From: Opitutaceae bacterium
GTDB lineage: Bacteria > Verrucomicrobiota > Verrucomicrobiia > Opitutales > Opitutaceae
DNA length: 7,765 bases
Direction: 5' to 3'
Assembly (NCBI GenBank): GCA_003168315.1
Contig: PMSP01000327.1
Location: 1 to 7,765, forward strand
Shown here: positions 5,526 to 7,765 of the stretch, one piece after another
How the letters are laid out: every line of letters starts with the position of its first letter
How positions within the stretch are numbered: the stretch's first letter is position 1
The notes under the pieces: generated by a model
The model's database searches: none
What the model saw: only the letters and a program-made list of their open reading frames with translations
What the model was told of the DNA's origin: nothing
Position numbers and translations under genes: made by a program

Positions 5526-6440
5526 ATGCCGATGCATTATATCCAGGCCAATACCAATGGCCGGCTACACCCCGCGGGCGAACCGTCCATTTCCCCCCTC
5601 AACCGGGGGTTCCTCTATGGTGACGCCATCTATGAGGTATGGAGGACGTATCACGGGGTTATATTCGCGTGGGAGGAGCACTGGGGGAGGATGAGGGCTT
5701 CCGCACAGGCTCTCCATATGAAGCTCGAGGTCACTCCGGTCGGGGTGCTTTCGGAAATACGCCGGACGGTGGCGGCCTATCGCGAACAGGCGGGCCGCTC
5801 CGGTGAGCTCTATATTCGACTGCAGATAACCCGCGGCGGGGGCCCGATAGGTCTTGATATTGCCCTGGCTGACAAGACGGATTTCCTCCTCATCGTCCAG
5901 CCGTGCCCGGAAACCGCGCCGGAGAAGGCGCGCGCGGGAATGAGGCTTTCCGTCGCGACCTCCCTTCGCAGGAATCCCGTCCAGAGCCTGGATCCTGCCT
6001 GGAAGACCGGCAATTACCTGAACAACCTCCTGTGCCTTCGCGAGGCGCGCGCCCGCGGGGCCGACGACGTCGTGATCCTCAACATCGCGGGCGAGGTGGC
6101 CGAGGCTTCCGTCTCAAACATCGCCTTCGCGAAGTCGGGGAAGATCGTGACGCCGCCCCTGTCCGCGGGAATACTCGGGGGGATCACCAGGGCGCTCGTC
6201 CTTGGCGGCATCGCGGCGTCGGCGGGAATTGAGGTCTCCGAGGAAACCATCCTGCCGGCCGATCTCGGCTCAATGGACGAATGCTTCCTTCTTTCAACGA
6301 CAAAGGACATCGTCCCTGTCGGCGAGATTGACGGGGTCAGGTTCAAGGTCGCGCCGGACTCCGTGGCCTCGCGGCTGAAGGCGGCCTTCGCGCGCGCAGC
6401 GGACGACTATGCCTGCGCGCACCCGGAACTTGCCGCATGA
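5526..6440 (+). CDS. Class IV PLP-dependent aminotransferase (IlvE/PabC/D-amino acid transaminase family)
   Basis: This 304-residue enzyme has the fold-type IV PLP architecture. NRGFLYGDAIYEVWRTYHG (26-44) is the N-terminal family motif, LYIRLQITRGGG (95-106) the second, and AWKTGNYLNNLLCLREA (158-174) contains the PLP lysine K160. GEVAEASVSNIAF (189-201) supplies the conserved glutamate, E193, that contacts the pyridine nitrogen, and PLSAGILGGITR (211-222) binds the phosphate. Branched-chain aminotransferases, D-amino acid transaminases and aminodeoxychorismate lyases share these motifs. The EVWRTYHG and ITRGG segments lean toward the transaminase side over PabC, but I cannot settle the substrate. 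The start may be the ATG at 5526 or the one at 5532. Neither has a Shine-Dalgarno sequence, and the terminator's T-run ends only 13 bases upstream, which fits a leaderless or readthrough transcript. It is the first gene of a co-directed cluster and overlaps ruvX by ATGA. Confidence 0.88.
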   Translation: MPMHYIQANTNGRLHPAGEPSISPLNRGFLYGDAIYEVWRTYHGVIFAWEEHWGRMRASAQALHMKLEVTPVGVLSEIRRTVAAYREQAGRSGELYIRLQITRGGGPIGLDIALADKTDFLLIVQPCPETAPEKARAGMRLSVATSLRRNPVQSLDPAWKTGNYLNNLLCLREARARGADDVVILNIAGEVAEASVSNIAFAKSGKIVTPPLSAGILGGITRALVLGGIAASAGIEVSEETILPADLGSMDECFLLSTTKDIVPVGEIDGVRFKVAPDSVASRLKAAFARAADDYACAHPELAA

Positions 6441-6889
6441 GCGGGCCAAACATGCGCTTTCTAGGGATTGACCCGGGAAGCCGCAGGATCGGCGTTGCCT
6501 ATGGAGACGAGATCGGGGTGGCCACTCCGCTTTCCGCCATACTCGCGGACGATCCCGTGAAGCAGTGGGCGGCGCTTGCCGCGGTCCTGAAGGAACGGCG
6601 GATAACCGAGGTCGTCGTCGGTCATCCGCTCAACATGGACGGCTCGTCCGGGCCGAAGGCGCTCGAGGCCGAGGCGTTCGCGAGACGGATCCGTTCGGAG
6701 TTCACGCTGCCGGTTCACCTCGTGGACGAGCGCCTCACGAGCTACGAGGCCGAGTCCACCATAGCCCCCTCGAAGCGCCGGGCCGTTCGGAAGACGGGCC
6801 TCGTCGACTCCCGGGCCGCCACTATCATCCTCCAGGACTATCTCAGCGAGCGCATACCGACTGAACACCCGTCCGCCCCAGATACATGA
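6437..6889 (+). CDS. ruvX: RuvX/YqgF-family Holliday junction resolvase-like nuclease
   Basis: This 150-residue protein has the RNase H-like fold of YqgF/RuvX, a conserved, often essential enzyme linked to pre-16S rRNA 5'-end maturation and proposed as a Holliday junction resolvase. Motifs: FLGIDPGSRRIGVAYGDE (8-25) with the first catalytic aspartate D12, VVVGHPLNMDGSSGPKALEA (59-78), VHLVDERLTSYEAES (93-107) with D97/E98, and VDSRAATIILQDYL (123-136) with D124. The length is typical for the family. The ATG at 6437 overlaps the aminotransferase stop as ATGA; a second ATG at 6452 (residue 6) would also leave the family motifs intact, so the exact start is uncertain. Its own stop overlaps the truA start in the same way. 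No Shine-Dalgarno sequence is evident, in keeping with coupled translation. Confidence 0.93.
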   Translation: MSGPNMRFLGIDPGSRRIGVAYGDEIGVATPLSAILADDPVKQWAALAAVLKERRITEVVVGHPLNMDGSSGPKALEAEAFARRIRSEFTLPVHLVDERLTSYEAESTIAPSKRRAVRKTGLVDSRAATIILQDYLSERIPTEHPSAPDT

Positions 6890-7632
6890 AAAGGTGGAAA
6901 TGCGTGTGCGCCTATGACGGGAGCGGATTTTCCGGCTGGCAGAGCCAGCCGAGCGGCGACTCAGTCCAGGACTGCATCGAGGCGCGGCTCGCCGCCGTGC
7001 TCGGGATCCGAGCGCGCATCCACTCCAGCGGACGGACGGACGCGGGCGTCCATGCCGCCGGGCAGGTCTTCCATTTTGACGCGGACTGGACCCATGGTCC
7101 AGGGAAGCTGGCCGCCGCGCTGAGGCACAGGCTGTCCAGGGCCATCCAGATCATCTCTGTTCGCGAGGCGTCGCCGGATTTCCACGCCAGGTTTTCCGCC
7201 AAGGCGAAGGTCTACGGCTACAACATCCACCTCGGGGACGCGGACCCGTTCACGAGGCCCTACAGCTGGTCGATCCTGAAGCCCCTTGACCTGCGGGCGA
7301 TGAGGGCTGCTGCGAAGGTCCTGAGGGGCAGGCACGACTTCGGCGCCTTTTCCGCCCTGAACGGCGAGGAGCCGGGTGACGCTCCCGACACGGTCCGGGA
7401 CCTCCGACGCCTTGAGGTGACGGCGCGGGGGAGGAATGTTAGGATCGTGGCCGAGGCCGACGGCTTTCTCTACAAGATGGTTCGCAGCCTCGTCGGGGCC
7501 CTCGTGGCGGCCGGTGAGGGCAAGCTCGCCGCCTCGGAAGTCCGAGACCTGCTGGCGTCGAAGGTGAGGACCGCGCGGGTCCAGACAGCCCCCCCGCAGG
7601 GCCTCTTTCTGAGACGCGTCCGCTACCGTTGA
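6886..7632 (+). CDS. truA: tRNA pseudouridine(38-40) synthase TruA
   Basis: TruA converts uridines 38, 39 and 40 in the anticodon arm of many tRNAs to pseudouridine, which supports reading-frame maintenance. The 248-residue protein starts with CAYDGSGFSGWQSQP (8-22). The catalytic motif SSGRTDAGVHAAGQVFHF (47-64) contains the aspartate nucleophile D52. FHARFSAKAKVYGYNIH (99-115) carries the conserved K-x-Y-x-Y segment (K108, Y110, Y112). GRHDFGAFSA (148-157) and DGFLYKMVRSLVGAL (192-206) complete the set. The length is normal. The start is the ATG at 6886, overlapping ruvX as ATGA with no separate ribosome-binding site. A probable accD begins 60 bases downstream; truA, accD and folC are also near each other in E. 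coli, which supports the assignment of both. It is a cytoplasmic housekeeping enzyme. Confidence 0.95.
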   Translation: MKRWKCVCAYDGSGFSGWQSQPSGDSVQDCIEARLAAVLGIRARIHSSGRTDAGVHAAGQVFHFDADWTHGPGKLAAALRHRLSRAIQIISVREASPDFHARFSAKAKVYGYNIHLGDADPFTRPYSWSILKPLDLRAMRAAAKVLRGRHDFGAFSALNGEEPGDAPDTVRDLRRLEVTARGRNVRIVAEADGFLYKMVRSLVGALVAAGEGKLAASEVRDLLASKVRTARVQTAPPQGLFLRRVRYR

Positions 7633-7646
7633 GCCGCGAATTCGGT

Positions 7647-7680
7647 TGCCTCAAACTCCCCGTTTGGGCATCGTTTCCTT
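7647..7680 (+). terminator. Hairpin between truA and accD, possible weak terminator or attenuator
   Basis: Bases 7647-7656 can pair with 7662-7670 as a nine-pair stem with one bulged T (7651) and a 5-base loop. TCGTTTCCTT follows, which is T-rich but interrupted. The hairpin lies between the truA stop and the next start codon, so it may partly separate expression of the two genes. Confidence 0.4.
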
Positions 7681-7692
7681 CCCGCAAGCTCC

Positions 7693-7765
7693 ATGCATTT
7701 CGACAAGCCGACGTACTCGGTCCGCAGGACGAAGAAAAAGGGCATCCCCGAGGGCCTTTACACGA
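7693..7765 (+). CDS. accD: Acetyl-CoA carboxylase carboxyltransferase subunit beta, N-terminus (partial)
   Basis: Only the first 24 codons are in the window: MHFDKPTYSVRRTKKKGIPE, then GLYT. A short N-terminal segment followed by basic residues and IPEG(L/V)(W/Y)TK is how AccD begins, just before its four-cysteine zinc ribbon, which would lie beyond the edge. AccD forms the carboxyltransferase with AccA, making malonyl-CoA for fatty-acid synthesis in the cytoplasm. The position downstream of truA fits a truA/accD/folC neighbourhood known from other bacteria. No strong Shine-Dalgarno sequence precedes the ATG at 7693. The call rests on a short match, but one of a distinctive pattern. Confidence 0.75.
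   Translation, partial: MHFDKPTYSVRRTKKKGIPEGLYT

Noticed and set aside
1..7765. Defence island, toxin-antitoxin pair, mobile element, CRISPR array or structural RNA gene
   Set aside because: None of the genes or repeats supports these. The small genes next to regulatory sites are not arranged as toxin-antitoxin pairs, and no terminal repeats, transposase, spacer array or tRNA cloverleaf was seen.

Overview
This is a GC-rich bacterial chromosomal window with densely packed genes, several sharing 4-base ATGA start/stop overlaps. The best guess for the source is a Verrucomicrobiota bacterium of the Opitutaceae type. That guess rests on remembered resemblance of two small basic proteins (96-377 and 5062-5448) and on the overall gene repertoire, and was not tested by a search. 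I see no tRNA or rRNA genes, insertion sequences, CRISPR arrays or phage genes.

Left part (1-1164): the 3' end of a zinc-dependent alcohol dehydrogenase gene (+) meets a convergent small gene (-) for a basic protein with a C-x2-C-x13-H-x2-C tail. The two reading frames overlap by 9 bases at their stops. A complete NAD(P)-binding oxidoreductase gene of the F420:NADP oxidoreductase-like family (+) follows. This part looks less GC-rich than the block after it.

Middle (1292-4925, minus strand): a three-gene operon, read from right to left. It encodes a membrane protein of the lipase maturation factor (LMF1) family, a class I SAM-dependent methyltransferase with a HACDTATD / APCC signature, and an Rsm22/METTL17-like protein with four cysteines placed as expected for an Fe-S cluster. 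Both junctions are ATGA overlaps, so the three proteins are probably made together by coupled translation. The grouping of a membrane-protein maturation-factor homologue with two methyltransferases, one of them a mitoribosome-factor homologue, is the most thought-provoking feature here.

Divergent control region (4926-5061): an AT-rich island holds a perfect 9-bp inverted repeat and further TATGAT/ATCATA half-sites. It separates the operon from a plus-strand gene (5062-5448) for a small DNA-binding protein with a coiled-coil N-terminus, a basic linker and a C-terminal helix-turn-helix. That gene ends at a strong intrinsic terminator.

Right part (5526-7765, plus strand): a housekeeping cluster of a class IV PLP aminotransferase, ruvX (YqgF-type nuclease), truA (tRNA pseudouridine synthase) and the first 24 codons of a probable accD. 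The first three are joined by ATGA overlaps. The terminator upstream ends only 13 bases before the aminotransferase start, and a smaller hairpin lies between truA and accD.

No defence system or other clearly new multi-gene machine is evident. The best leads are the LMF1/methyltransferase/Rsm22 operon, the palindromic control region beside the coiled-coil/HTH regulator, and the small zinc-ribbon-like protein.
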